From Aminobacter sp039907765 (lineage in GTDB: Bacteria > Pseudomonadota > Alphaproteobacteria > Rhizobiales > Rhizobiaceae), in NCBI RefSeq assembly GCF_039907765.1, contig NZ_JARDJI010000003.1, positions 62,001 to 126,000 of the forward strand: a DNA stretch of 64,000 nt. The letters are read 5' to 3'. Position 1 is the first letter of the stretch, and every line of letters starts with the position of its first letter. Shown here piece by piece: positions 53,375 to 62,484 of this stretch. Both the position numbers and the translations under genes were made by a program. The notes under the pieces are model-generated. The model saw only the letters and a program-made list of their open reading frames with translations, ran no database searches and was not told the origin of the DNA.

Positions 53375-53962
53375 ATGTTCACGCTGACGCGCCTCGAGAG
53401 CTTCTCCCAGGAGATCAGGAAGAGCCGCTTCCTGGCCGTCGCCGGGCCGGTGGCCAGCGAGGCGGCGGCAAAGGAGTTCATCGCGGCACGTTCGGAAGTT
53501 GGGGCAAACCACAATTGCTGGGCTTGGCGCGTCGGCCAGGCCTATCGCTTCAGCGACGACGGCGAGCCGAGCGGCACGGCCGGCAAGCCCATACTGCAGG
53601 CACTCGACGGCCAGTCGCTCGACAACGTCGCAGTGGTCGTCACGCGCTGGTTCGGCGGCGTCCTGCTGGGCACCGGCGGGCTGGTGCGGGCCTACGGCGG
53701 CACCGCCGCCGCCTGCCTGCGAGCGGCCGAGAAGACCGCGCTGGTGGCGACGACGGACGCATGCGTCAGCTGCGACTTCGCCGACCTGGCACTGGTCAAG
53801 GCAAGGCTCACCGCGTCGCCGGGCACAACCATCCAAGCCGAGAATTTCAACGCGACCGGAGCCCACCTCACTGTCAGGATGCCGGAAGCAGAGGCGGAGG
53901 CGATTGCCCGGCTGATCGCCGACCTGACCAGCGGGCGCGCAACGATCAGGTTCGCGGATTGA
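53375..53962 (+). CDS. YigZ/IMPACT family protein
   Basis: This 195-residue protein is of the UPF0029/YigZ family. The N-terminal motif is EIRKSRFLAVAGPVASEAAA, then CWAWRVGQAYRFSDDGEPSG and VVVTRWFGGVLLGTGGLVRA, all typical. The C-terminal ferredoxin-like domain is present. The role is uncertain (ribosome- or stress-linked regulation). The ATG at 53375 gives the normal family start, although GGGGAGG is only 1 nt upstream. A GTG at 53360 is an alternative start. Confidence 0.88.
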   Translation: MFTLTRLESFSQEIRKSRFLAVAGPVASEAAAKEFIAARSEVGANHNCWAWRVGQAYRFSDDGEPSGTAGKPILQALDGQSLDNVAVVVTRWFGGVLLGTGGLVRAYGGTAAACLRAAEKTALVATTDACVSCDFADLALVKARLTASPGTTIQAENFNATGAHLTVRMPEAEAEAIARLIADLTSGRATIRFAD

Positions 53963-54059
53963 TCAAAGCCGGCCGCACCCCTTTGCCTTTTTCGGCCGAG
54001 CGCGAGCGGATAGGGTGAACTGGCTCGACCCAAATGACAGGAATCGGAAGGAGGCTCAA

Positions 54060-54461
54060 ATGGAGATCAAGCCCTGCGGATCAAGGCCCTCGGCCAAGCC
54101 GTCGCCCGACTACTTCACCGGCGCGGTGCGCCAGGATCCGATCATCGAGGCCCCTGCCCCCGCGCAGGTGCGCGCCGTGACCGTGACCTTCGAGCCTGGC
54201 GCGCGCACCGCCTGGCACACCCATCCGCTCGGGCAGACGCTGGTCGTCACGTCGGGCTGCGGCTGGGCCCAGGTCTGGGGCGGACGGATCGAGGAGATCC
54301 GGACCGGCGACGTCGTTTGGTTCGCGCCCGGCGAGAAGCACTGGCACGGCGCGACCGCCAGCACGGCGATGACCCACATCGCCATCCAGGAAGCGCAGGA
54401 CGGCAAGGCCGTCGACTGGCTCGAACACGTGTCGGACGAACAGTACCGGGCGCCGGCCTGA
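54060..54461 (+). CDS. Cupin-domain protein
   Basis: This 133-residue single cupin has metal-binding histidines in TAWHTHPLGQTLVVTSG and KHWHGAT, with GDVVWFAPGEKHW as the second cupin motif. It resembles the carboxymuconolactone-decarboxylase-associated cupins that often accompany ECF41 sigma factors, and such a sigma gene is next door, convergent. A GGAAGGAGG ribosome-binding site precedes the ATG. Confidence 0.88.
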   Translation: MEIKPCGSRPSAKPSPDYFTGAVRQDPIIEAPAPAQVRAVTVTFEPGARTAWHTHPLGQTLVVTSGCGWAQVWGGRIEEIRTGDVVWFAPGEKHWHGATASTAMTHIAIQEAQDGKAVDWLEHVSDEQYRAPA

Positions 54462-54472
54462 CCGCCCCCTTC

Positions 54473-54509
54473 CTAACGAACCTCGGCTGCCGGCACGGGC
54501 GAACCGTCC
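54473..54509 (-). repeat. Duplicate of the 3' end of the D,D-carboxypeptidase gene
   Basis: The minus strand reads as the last codons SPVPAAEVR and stop. 31 of 37 bases match 56871-56907, the true 3' end of the carboxypeptidase gene (SPVPEAEVR, stop). The repeats flank the sigma factor/flavoprotein pair. Confidence 0.7.
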
Positions 54510-54572
54510 GCCGGCTCACCGCAGCTTAGCCGCCTACACGGAGGCCATCGGAGGTGGCACGGCCGGCGTCGA

Positions 54573-55448
54573 TCAGTGCAGAGTTTCCACGACGTGCCTG
54601 AGCTTGTCTGGATTGCGCACGACATAAATGCCGACGATGCGGCCATTCTCAAGCTCCAGAGCCGTGGTCTGGAGGATGTCGCCCCGCTCGACGGTGACGA
54701 ACCCGGGCAGGCCGTTGATGAAGCCATAGCGTAGCAGTCGGGACCTGCTCTTAGCGAATGCGGACGCGAAGGTCGCGAACAGCCGCATGACGTTGTCGAG
54801 CCCGGAGAGCGGCGCGCCGTGAGCCGTCGCCTTGCCGCCGCCATCGGCATAGACCGTGATGTCCGCGGCGAGCAGCGCGCGCAGGCGCTCCATGTCACCA
54901 TCCCGGGACGCGGTGAAGAAGGCTTTCGCGATCTCGAGGCCCCATTCCTTCGGCACCGGATAGCGCGGACGATCCGCACGGACATGGGCACGGGCGCGAC
55001 TTGCCAGTTGCCGACATGCGGCCAGGTCACGCCCGATAGTGGCCGCGACCTCCTCGAATCCGAGACCGAACACGTCGTGAAGCAGGAAGGCTGCGCGCTC
55101 CATTGGCGACAGACGCTCCAGCGCCATCAGCAGCGGCAAGGTGACGTCGTCCGCCACATCCTCGCCCGATTCCACAATTGGCTCCGGCAGCCACGAGCCG
55201 ACATATGTCGCGCGCTCGCGCCGGACCGTCCTGAGCCGGTCCAGACACAAGCGCGTGACGACCCGGCGCAGAAATGCCATCGGCTCGCGCACGGCGCCCC
55301 GGTCGACGCCGAGCCATCGCAGAAAGGCATCCTGGACCACATCCTCGGCTTCCGCGACCGAGCCCAGCATCCGATAGGCAACACGGACAAGAGCCGGCCG
55401 AAGCGGATCGAACACGGCGGCGGCGTCCTGGCTCGATACGGATGCCAT
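54573..55448 (-). CDS. ECF41-type sigma factor
   Basis: This 291-residue protein has sigma region 2 (YRMLGSVAEAEDVVQDAFLR) and region 4 (LSPMERAAFLLHDVFGLGFE), followed by a SnoaL-like C-terminal domain of about 110 residues. The linker YVGSWLPEPIV and the motif DGGGK (DGGGR in most members) are diagnostic of the ECF41 group, where the C-terminal domain modulates activity without an anti-sigma factor. The start overlaps the flavoprotein stop (ATGA), as is usual for ECF41 genes and their target oxidoreductases. Confidence 0.9.
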   Translation of the reverse strand: MASVSSQDAAAVFDPLRPALVRVAYRMLGSVAEAEDVVQDAFLRWLGVDRGAVREPMAFLRRVVTRLCLDRLRTVRRERATYVGSWLPEPIVESGEDVADDVTLPLLMALERLSPMERAAFLLHDVFGLGFEEVAATIGRDLAACRQLASRARAHVRADRPRYPVPKEWGLEIAKAFFTASRDGDMERLRALLAADITVYADGGGKATAHGAPLSGLDNVMRLFATFASAFAKSRSRLLRYGFINGLPGFVTVERGDILQTTALELENGRIVGIYVVRNPDKLRHVVETLH

Positions 55449-56725
55449 CAGACTACCTTTCGCCGCACCGGCTCGAGATCGGGTTTCGGACCGTCCACCC
55501 GGCGGGCCCTTTCGGCAAGGTCGATGCTCGAACTCGCGAGCAACGCTTCGGCCGTGCCATCGGCCGGTGGATAGATGACTTGCGTGTTGACCAGCCGCTT
55601 CACCGCCTTGCCTTCGCAGCCGGTCTTCTCGACCCTCCGTTCCCAGCCCTGGGTGACGACCGCGCCGAAGCGGCCGAGGTCAAGGCAGGTAACATAGCGC
55701 AGTTGCGTGTAAGGCACCGTCGGCAGGCCAAGCAAGTCACGCGCGGCGTTCTCGCCGGCGACACGGCCGAGCTGCCCCGCGTGCTGGCAGGATTGCAGCG
55801 TCCGGTGCCCATCGCCGGTATCGGCCGCCGCGGCGTCACCGGCAACGAAGACCTCAGGCGCGGCGAGCGCCCTGAGCGCGGTATCGACGACGACCCGGCC
55901 GAGCTTGTCATGCGCGCCCGGGACCTGCGCCGCGAAAGCAGAGGCGGCCATCCCGGTCGCCAGAACCACGGCATCGGCAGCAAGCACGGTACCGTCATCA
56001 AAGCTTACGCGGTCCGCAGCCAAGGTTCGCACCGCAGCACCGAGGCGCCGTTCGACGCGGGCTGCCACCAGCGCCGCCTCGATTTCCGCCCGCGGCCCGG
56101 ATCCAAGCTCGGGTCCCACGGTCTCGGCCCGGTCGATCAGCACGATGTGCAGCCGCTCGGCGGCATTATCGCCACCGTGAGCAACCAGCCGGTCGCGCAG
56201 CTCGAGCGCCAACTCGATGCCGGTGAAGCCCGCGCCGACGACTGCGATGGTCGGCGACGCAACCTCACGGACGAGGTCGCCCAGGCGCCGATCGAAGGCG
56301 ACCGCCTCGGCCTGGGTGTCGACCGAAAACGCCGCGTCGGCGCCCGTCACCGGGGGCCGGCGCATCCGGCTGCCGGTGGCGACGATCAAGCGGTCAAAAA
56401 CGAGGCGCCCACCGCCGGACAGCTTCACAGTCCTGGCAAGAGCGTCCAGTCCGACAGCCTCGCCCGGCACGAAGGCGACGTCCACCTTGTGCAGGAGGGG
56501 CAACAGCGGGACGCCAAGCGTCTCCGGCCGCGCCTCGTACAGCCGCGGCCGGATTTGAAGCGTCGGCTCAGGCGACACCAAGCTCACATGTGCTCGGGGG
56601 CCGGCGACTCGCCGGGCCGCGAGCGCCGCCCAGAAGCCGGCAAAGCCGCCGCCGACAACCAGTATCTTGCCGGCATGATCACGTCCTTCGAAATCGGCAG
56701 TGGCGGGGTTCAGTCCAAATGTCAT
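55448..56725 (-). CDS. NAD(P)/FAD-dependent oxidoreductase (NDH-2-like)
   Basis: This 425-residue flavoprotein has an FAD-binding GKILVVGGGFAGFWAALAAR near the start, an NAD-binding motif SPTIAVVGAGFTGIELALEL and APEVFVAGDAAAADTG, resembling type II NADH dehydrogenases. The start at 56725 is placed 6 nt behind GGAG. The long open frame upstream is not homologous. It is coupled to the ECF41 sigma gene by a 1-bp overlap and is the likely regulatory target. Confidence 0.87.
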   Translation of the reverse strand: MTFGLNPATADFEGRDHAGKILVVGGGFAGFWAALAARRVAGPRAHVSLVSPEPTLQIRPRLYEARPETLGVPLLPLLHKVDVAFVPGEAVGLDALARTVKLSGGGRLVFDRLIVATGSRMRRPPVTGADAAFSVDTQAEAVAFDRRLGDLVREVASPTIAVVGAGFTGIELALELRDRLVAHGGDNAAERLHIVLIDRAETVGPELGSGPRAEIEAALVAARVERRLGAAVRTLAADRVSFDDGTVLAADAVVLATGMAASAFAAQVPGAHDKLGRVVVDTALRALAAPEVFVAGDAAAADTGDGHRTLQSCQHAGQLGRVAGENAARDLLGLPTVPYTQLRYVTCLDLGRFGAVVTQGWERRVEKTGCEGKAVKRLVNTQVIYPPADGTAEALLASSSIDLAERARRVDGPKPDLEPVRRKVV

Positions 56726-56870
56726 CGTCATCTCCACTTCAGGGGCTTTCGGAGACATGACGACTGGAACGAGCGGAATGTGACATCCGGAGTAAGAATT
56801 TTCGGGCGAGCGCCGAGGCTCACGGCCACGGGCGCACATCCGTCGGCCTGACGCTTGCCGTTCGGACTTC

Positions 56871-58052
56871 TTAGCGGACCTCGGCTTCCGGTACGGGTGA
56901 ACCGTCCGGCAGCGCCGGCGCCGCGGCCACGGGCATAGGCATCCCCAGGCCCTGGGCAGGCACCTGCGCAACGGCAGGCGCGGCCGGGGGCGCCTGGTAC
57001 AGCGAAGCCGCGAGGCTGCCGCCGGAAGCCTGCGGCAGGTATCGGGCGATGAGTTCCTCGACATGGGCGTTGCGCTTGCGCGCGGTTTCGCCACCCATGA
57101 CCACGATGACCAGCTTGCGTCCGCCGGCATTCACCGAGGTGACGATGTTGAAGCCGGAGGCGCGAATGTAGCCGGTCTTGATGCCGTCGACGCCGTCGAT
57201 CCTGCCAAGCGTGTCGTTGTGGCCGCGGATGCGCTTGCCGCGGTAGCTGAATTCGGTTGCCGAGAAATAGTGATAGTACTGCGGGAAGCGCTGGCGCAGC
57301 GCCATGCCGAGCACGGCCATGTCGCGTGCCGTCGTGCGCTGCTCCGGATCGGGAAGGCCGGAGGCATTGCGAAACACCGTCCCGGTCATGCCGAGCTGCC
57401 GCGCCCGCGCGGTCATCTGCCTGGAAAAGCCATCCTCCGAGCCGCCAAGATATTCGGCGACCGCAACGGCGACATCGTTGGCCGACTTGGTGGCCAGCGC
57501 CTGGACCGCCGAATCGACGTCGATCTGCCCGCCGCGCTTGAGGCCCAGCCGCGACGGAGGCTGGGAAGCGGCATTGTCGGACACGGGAATCAGCGTCGAG
57601 CCCGACAGCCGCCCCTGCTGCATCGCCTCGAAGACCAGATACAGCGTCATCATCTTGGTCAGCGAGGCCGGGTAGCGCGGCGCGGTGGCATAGGCCTGGA
57701 ACAAGGTCTTTCCATTGCCGGCATCGACGACGATGGCCGCGTATTTGTCCGGCGCGGCCGGCGGCGGCGCGACGCTGAGCGTCTCCGTCGTGGCGCAGCC
57801 GGCAGTGAACGCAGCCAGGACGAACAGCGCTGCCACCCGGCGCAATAGGCCGGACCACAGCGGCCGGGGACGGCCGATCAAGGGTGAAGGAGAAAGCGCC
57901 TGGGCTAACAAAGCAAACCCTGTCGTTGACGATCCCGACCGGCCGAAGCAGACGTCTTCGGACGGCGGAAGCCGGGAAACTATAGAACGCGCGACGCGCC
58001 GTCCATTTGGCTCACTCGGTCCGGTACATGTTGGCGCCACAGTGTTGAACAT
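56871..58052 (-). CDS. D-alanyl-D-alanine carboxypeptidase (penicillin-binding protein, S11)
   Basis: This protein has the S11 active site: Ser and Lys in YPASLTKMMTLYLV, the SxN motif in KSANDVAVAVAEYLG, and KTG in GIKTGYIRASG. A signal sequence with a possible lipobox (LFVLAAFTAGCATT) lies around residues 70-85 of the open frame. The true start is therefore probably inside the first 70 codons, most likely a TTG/GTG, and 58052 is only the frame limit. The enzyme trims peptidoglycan stem peptides in the periplasm. A Pro/Ala-rich tail follows the domain. Confidence 0.85.
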   Translation of the reverse strand: MFNTVAPTCTGPSEPNGRRVARSIVSRLPPSEDVCFGRSGSSTTGFALLAQALSPSPLIGRPRPLWSGLLRRVAALFVLAAFTAGCATTETLSVAPPPAAPDKYAAIVVDAGNGKTLFQAYATAPRYPASLTKMMTLYLVFEAMQQGRLSGSTLIPVSDNAASQPPSRLGLKRGGQIDVDSAVQALATKSANDVAVAVAEYLGGSEDGFSRQMTARARQLGMTGTVFRNASGLPDPEQRTTARDMAVLGMALRQRFPQYYHYFSATEFSYRGKRIRGHNDTLGRIDGVDGIKTGYIRASGFNIVTSVNAGGRKLVIVVMGGETARKRNAHVEELIARYLPQASGGSLAASLYQAPPAAPAVAQVPAQGLGMPMPVAAAPALPDGSPVPEAEVR

Positions 58053-58140
58053 TGGTTACACCCGGCCGCTTGCACGGGCCTTGCGCCACGGCCCCCAAAT
58101 CGGCTTGTCTCCAAAACATGTGGCAACGGAAGGTCCTGCG

Positions 58141-59238
58141 ATGAACGAATATGCATTTCGAGCAGAGGGAATTGCGGCGAAGCTTGACCTCGCGGTCGGC
58201 CACATCGCCGACCTTGCGATCGAACGCGACGGACGGCTGCTCCGCCCCCTGCACCGGGCTTCGTGGGCGGACGGCCCGCGAGACCGGCTGCCACCGGACC
58301 TGTCGGCCGGCGTGGCGCGGCTGTCGGGCGATTTTCTCTGCGCTCCCTTCTCGCGCAGCGACATCGAAGAGGCGCCCTTGCACGGCTGGACGGCGAACAG
58401 CGCCTGGGAGCCGGTTTCCGACGACGCCGTCGAGGGTGGCAGGCAGGTCAGGTTCAGGCTGCTGCGCAAGGTGATGGGCGCGACCGTGGACAAGGTGCTG
58501 ACGCTGCGCGACCACCATCCCTTCCTCTACGAGGAACATGTCTTCACCGGCGGTTCCGGATCGATATCGGCAGCATGTCACCCGATGACAGAGATGCGCG
58601 ACGGCGGCTGGCTGGCATTCTCACCGAAGCGGCTTGCCGCAACGCCGGAGACTGCGCCGGAGCCCGACCCCGGGCGCGGCAAGAGCATGCTGGCCTATCC
58701 CGCCCGCAGCGAGGATCTCGGCCGATTCCCGACGGCCGCGGGAGGCACGGTCGATCTCGCCGAATTCCGGGCCGACCTGCGCCACGAAGACTTCATCACG
58801 CTCGTCGAGGCGGCGCATGGCGGCATCGGCTGGACGGCGGCAGCCAGGCGTGCCGAAGCCGACGTCGTTCTGGTGATGAAGAACCCGATGGAGTTGCCGG
58901 TGACGATGCTGTGGATCAGTAACGGCGGACGCTACTACTCGCCGTGGAACGGCCGCCACGGCGTGATCGGCATGGAGGATGGCCGCACCGCCGTCGGGCA
59001 CGCCGCTTCGCTCGGAGACAACTGGCTGCGGCGCGAGGGCGTAGCAACCGCCTTCGAGCTGGGTGGCAGATTCGCCTTCCGGCACGTCGTCGGCGCCATT
59101 CCCTCGCACGGCGGCGACGCACCGGTTTCGGTCTCCGCGGCAGACGGCACACTGAGGGTGGAATTCGCCGACGGCGCGCAAGAGCTTGTGGCTTTCGACG
59201 ACAAGTTCCTCCGTATCGGACAATCGCCCTTGAATTGA
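58141..59238 (+). CDS. Hypothetical protein, epimerase-fold-like
   Basis: This 365-residue protein looks all-beta and resembles the galactose mutarotase-like superfamily: HIADLAIERDGRLLRPLHRA at the start, LRDHHPFLYEEHVFTGGSGS and NPMELPVTMLWISNGGRYYS. No catalytic residues can be assigned. It is followed 64 bp later by a sugar-kinase-like gene in the same direction, so a role in sugar metabolism is possible but not shown. Confidence 0.65.
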   Translation: MNEYAFRAEGIAAKLDLAVGHIADLAIERDGRLLRPLHRASWADGPRDRLPPDLSAGVARLSGDFLCAPFSRSDIEEAPLHGWTANSAWEPVSDDAVEGGRQVRFRLLRKVMGATVDKVLTLRDHHPFLYEEHVFTGGSGSISAACHPMTEMRDGGWLAFSPKRLAATPETAPEPDPGRGKSMLAYPARSEDLGRFPTAAGGTVDLAEFRADLRHEDFITLVEAAHGGIGWTAAARRAEADVVLVMKNPMELPVTMLWISNGGRYYSPWNGRHGVIGMEDGRTAVGHAASLGDNWLRREGVATAFELGGRFAFRHVVGAIPSHGGDAPVSVSAADGTLRVEFADGAQELVAFDDKFLRIGQSPLN

Positions 59239-59302
59239 GGGCACCGCGGCCTCAATTTTGACGTCAGCCGGGGCAGGATGCCAAACTTTCCTGAGGAGGC
59301 CC

Positions 59303-59911
59303 ATGTCAGAGATCGCCCATATCGCCGCAACCCTGTTCAAGCGCGCCCACCATGCCGACCGGTTCATCGTCGGCATCGCCGGACCGCCGGGCTCAGGCAA
59401 GTCCACGCTCGCAACGGCACTGCATGACGTGCTGCCGGAAGGCGCGGCTGCCGTGGTGCCGATGGACGGCTTCCACTTTGACGACATCGTGCTCGAACAG
59501 CGCGGGCTCAGGGCGCGGAAGGGGGCACCGGAAACCTTCGACTTTGCCGGCTTCGAGGTGCTGCTCAAGCGCCTGCGCAGCGCCGAGCCCGACATCGCCA
59601 TTCCGGTTTTCGACCGCAGCATCGAATTGTCGCGCGCGGCAGCTGCCGTGGTCGGGTCCGACATCAAGTTCATCCTCGTCGAGGGCAACTACCTTTTGCT
59701 CGACGAGGACCCGTGGCGGCGGCTCGCACCGCTGTTCGACTTCACCATATTCGTCGACGCGCCGCGCGAGGAGCTCGAGCGGCGGCTGGTGGAGCGCTGG
59801 CGCGAACACGGCCGCTCGGACGCCGACGCCCGCAACTGGATCGACACCAACGACATGCCGAACATCGACCGCGTTCTGCACGCGCGGCGACGGGCGGATC
59901 TCGAAATCTGA
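59303..59911 (+). CDS. FrcK-like nucleoside triphosphate hydrolase (kinase family)
   Basis: This 202-residue P-loop kinase has Walker A in VGIAGPPGSGKSTLATALHD, a substrate loop VVPMDGFHFDDIVLEQRG and FILVEGNYLLLDEDPW. The family includes FrcK of rhizobial fructose operons, pantothenate-kinase-like and uridine-kinase-like proteins. Here there are no sugar ABC genes within the window. GAGGAGG lies 4 nt before the ATG. Confidence 0.87.
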   Translation: MSEIAHIAATLFKRAHHADRFIVGIAGPPGSGKSTLATALHDVLPEGAAAVVPMDGFHFDDIVLEQRGLRARKGAPETFDFAGFEVLLKRLRSAEPDIAIPVFDRSIELSRAAAAVVGSDIKFILVEGNYLLLDEDPWRRLAPLFDFTIFVDAPREELERRLVERWREHGRSDADARNWIDTNDMPNIDRVLHARRRADLEI

Positions 59912-59918
59912 GCTGGAA

Positions 59919-59951
59919 AAAAGCCGGAACCGCAATGCGGCCCCGGCTTTT
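59919..59951. terminator. Bidirectional intrinsic terminator
   Basis: AAAAGCCGG and CCGGCTTTT enclose a 15-nt loop between two convergent genes (kinase and glutathione transferase). A tracts and T tracts on both sides fit a terminator for both strands. Confidence 0.85.
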
Positions 59952-59980
59952 CGAATTCTGCCTGGTGGAAGGCGCGGCCG

Positions 59981-60685
59981 TCAGGGCCGTGCCGGAATGT
60001 TCAATCCCTTCTGCACGGCGGGGCGGGCAAGGCCTCGTTCGAGCCATGCCGCGATATTCTTGAAATCGTCGAAGCCGACGAGATGGCCCGCCTCGTAGAA
60101 GCCGATCAGATTGCGCACCCAGCCAAGCATGGAGATGTCGGCAATGGTGAAGTCGTCGTCCATGATCCACTTGCGGCCTTCGAGCCGCTTGTCGAGCACG
60201 CCGAGCAGCCGGCGCGACTCATCGCGATATCGATCCAGGGGACGCTTGTCGGCGATCTCGCGGCCGGCGAACTTGTGGAAGAAGCCGAGCTGGCCGAATA
60301 TCGGCCCGACCGACGCCATCTGGAAGAACACCCACTGGATGGTCTCGTAGTGACGGGCGCGGTCGGCAGGGATCAGACGGCCGGTCTTCTCGGCGAGGTA
60401 GAGCAGGATGGCGCCCGACTCGAACAGGGCCAGCGGCTTGCCGCCCGGGCCATTGGGGTCGATGATCGCGGGGATCTTGCCGTTCGGGTTCAGGGACAGG
60501 AATTCGGGCGTCCAGCTCTCGTTCTTGCCGATGTTGATGGCGTGCGCCTCATAAGGGAGATCGAGTTCTTCCAGCGCGATCGACACCTTCACGCCGTTCG
60601 GCGTGGGAAAGGAATAGAGCTGGATGCGGTCGGGATGCTTGGCCGGCCACCGCAGGGCAACAGGAAAAGGGGTAAGCTCGCTCAT
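59981..60685 (-). CDS. Glutathione S-transferase family protein
   Basis: This 234-residue GST has an N-terminal thioredoxin-like domain (QLYSFPTPNGVKVSIALEEL, then NPNGKIPAIIDPNGPGGKPL and LFESGAILLYLAEKTG) and an all-helical C-terminal domain (MDDDFTIADISMLGWVRNL). The pattern resembles YfcG/YghU-type disulphide reductases rather than classical detoxifying enzymes. The start at 60685 fits the family and follows AAGGAA. Confidence 0.9.
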   Translation of the reverse strand: MSELTPFPVALRWPAKHPDRIQLYSFPTPNGVKVSIALEELDLPYEAHAINIGKNESWTPEFLSLNPNGKIPAIIDPNGPGGKPLALFESGAILLYLAEKTGRLIPADRARHYETIQWVFFQMASVGPIFGQLGFFHKFAGREIADKRPLDRYRDESRRLLGVLDKRLEGRKWIMDDDFTIADISMLGWVRNLIGFYEAGHLVGFDDFKNIAAWLERGLARPAVQKGLNIPARP

Positions 60686-60827
60686 GAACGGTTCCTTGGG
60701 CGTGAGGCCCGCGCGACGCGCCGGCCAGGAAGGTGGGGGCACGCAAGAGTTAGGCATGGTCGCGCGCCGCATCAATATGCAAATGCGCACAAACCCAGCC
60801 AGCCAACCCGCAAGGCGTTCAGTCCGT

Positions 60828-62039
60828 TCAGGCCGCCTTGACCGCCACGACGGCATTGGTGCCGCCGAAGGCAAAACCGTTGCTCAGCGCCACGCGCACC
60901 TCGCGCCGCCTGGCGACGTTCGGCGTGACGTCGAGATCGCAATCGGCATCCGCCTCGCGATAATTGGCCGTCGGAGGCACCAGGCCTTCGCGTACGGCCA
61001 TCACGCAGGCGATCATCTCCAGCGCACCCGACGCGCCGAGGCAGTGGGCATGCATCGACTTGGTCGACGACACCGACAGCTTGCCGGCATGGGCGCCGAA
61101 GACCCGCTTGATGGCCGCAGTCTCGATCTGGTCGTTCGCCTTGGTGCCGGTGCCGTGAGCGTTGATGTAGTCGACCTCCTCGGGCGCCAGGCCCGCATCG
61201 AGCAGGCAGGCGCGCATGGCGGCGGCAGGACCGTCGACTGTGGGGGCAACGATGTCGGAGGCATCGCCCGACATGCCGGCGCCCGCCAACTCCGCCAGGA
61301 TGGTCGCGCCGCGGGCAATGGCATGTTCGTAGGTCTCGAGCACGGCCATGCCGGAGCCCTCGCCAAGCACCAGGCCCTGGCGGTCGGCCGAGAACGGCCG
61401 GCAGGTGTCGGGCGAAAGCACGCGCAGCGCTTCCCAGGCCTTGACGATGCCCCAGACCAGGGGCGCATCGGTGCCGCCGGCGACCATGACGTCGGCGCGG
61501 CCGGCACGCAGTTGGTCGACGGCCGAGGCAAAAGCGTGGTTTGACGAAGAGCAGGCCGAGGTGACGCCGAAGACCGGGCCGCGCAGGCCGAGGCTCATGC
61601 TGACCTGGCCGGCGGCAGCGCCCGGCATGACCTTGGGCACGGTGAAGATGCCGGCGCGGTTCCTGCCGTCGAGCAGGATGGCGCGGTAGTTCTCCTCGAT
61701 CGCCTCCCAGCCGCAGACGCCGACGCCGACGATGGTTCCCATGCGGTAGGTATTGGTCTCGTCGGAAACGAGCCCGGCATGCGCCATCGCCTCGCGCGCC
61801 GCGATCACCGCCAGCAGGCTGAAGCGATCCATCGAAACAAGCTGCTTGCGGTCGATGCCGTGATCGGGCAGCTCGGTGATCTCGGCGCCGCTGCGGGTCT
61901 TCAGGTCATGCAGCGGCGAATGGACCAGCTGGCCGATGGCCGAGCGGCCATTGCGCATGGCGTCCCAGATGGCGGGCGCGCCGTTGCCGAGCGCGCACAG
62001 CCCGCCGATGCCGGTGATGACGATACGCTGGCGGTTCAT
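60828..62039 (-). CDS. Beta-ketoacyl-ACP synthase (FabF/NodE-like)
   Basis: This 403-residue ketosynthase has the active-site Cys163 in GVTSACSSSNHAFASAVDQL, His295 in YINAHGTGTKANDQIE and His332 in STKSMHAHCLGASG. It would condense malonyl-ACP with an acyl chain. It starts 1 bp after the stop of an acyl carrier protein gene, so the two form a dedicated pair, like NodE/NodF or pairs making unusual lipids. It is not part of a complete fatty-acid operon. Confidence 0.92.
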   Translation of the reverse strand: MNRQRIVITGIGGLCALGNGAPAIWDAMRNGRSAIGQLVHSPLHDLKTRSGAEITELPDHGIDRKQLVSMDRFSLLAVIAAREAMAHAGLVSDETNTYRMGTIVGVGVCGWEAIEENYRAILLDGRNRAGIFTVPKVMPGAAAGQVSMSLGLRGPVFGVTSACSSSNHAFASAVDQLRAGRADVMVAGGTDAPLVWGIVKAWEALRVLSPDTCRPFSADRQGLVLGEGSGMAVLETYEHAIARGATILAELAGAGMSGDASDIVAPTVDGPAAAMRACLLDAGLAPEEVDYINAHGTGTKANDQIETAAIKRVFGAHAGKLSVSSTKSMHAHCLGASGALEMIACVMAVREGLVPPTANYREADADCDLDVTPNVARRREVRVALSNGFAFGGTNAVVAVKAA

Positions 62040-62040
62040 G

Positions 62041-62295
62041 TCAGGCTTTTTGGGCAATCAGGCCGCGAACGGCTTCGACCATGTCGCCGACGTTCCTGAG
62101 GCTGCTCCAGGCCTCGACCGTGTTCATCTCGATCTCGATGCCGTATTCCTCTTCGAGGTCGAAGATGATCTCGGTGAGTTCGAGGGAATGGATGCCGAGC
62201 GACGTCAGTTCGGTATCCAGGGTGATCTCTTCGCCACCGGGTTCGGCGTGGGCCTTGATCTTGTCGATGATGTCCGTTGCCAGTTGATCGGCCAT
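62041..62295 (-). CDS. Acyl carrier protein
   Basis: This 84-residue ACP has the phosphopantetheine attachment Ser37 in TSLGIHSLELTEIIFDLEEE (HSL instead of the usual DSL). GGGGAAGGG precedes the start. The non-standard motif and the coupled ketosynthase suggest a specialised ACP, not the housekeeping AcpP. It is transcribed away from ureD, and the 189 bp between hold both promoters. Confidence 0.9.
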   Translation of the reverse strand: MADQLATDIIDKIKAHAEPGGEEITLDTELTSLGIHSLELTEIIFDLEEEYGIEIEMNTVEAWSSLRNVGDMVEAVRGLIAQKA

Positions 62296-62484
62296 AAGCA
62301 CCCTTCCCCAGAACTTTTCATTGTCAGGCAATCGCCCCTTCCCGCAGCGGGCCTGAATGAGACCCTCGGGCAATCCAGCCCCCGATATGAGCCAAAGACG
62401 TCGTTTCTCTATAGAAACCGAAACGCGGGGAGGCAACAAGCTATATATCGACAAAACCGCCGTCTCGGCTAACCTCAGGGCATC

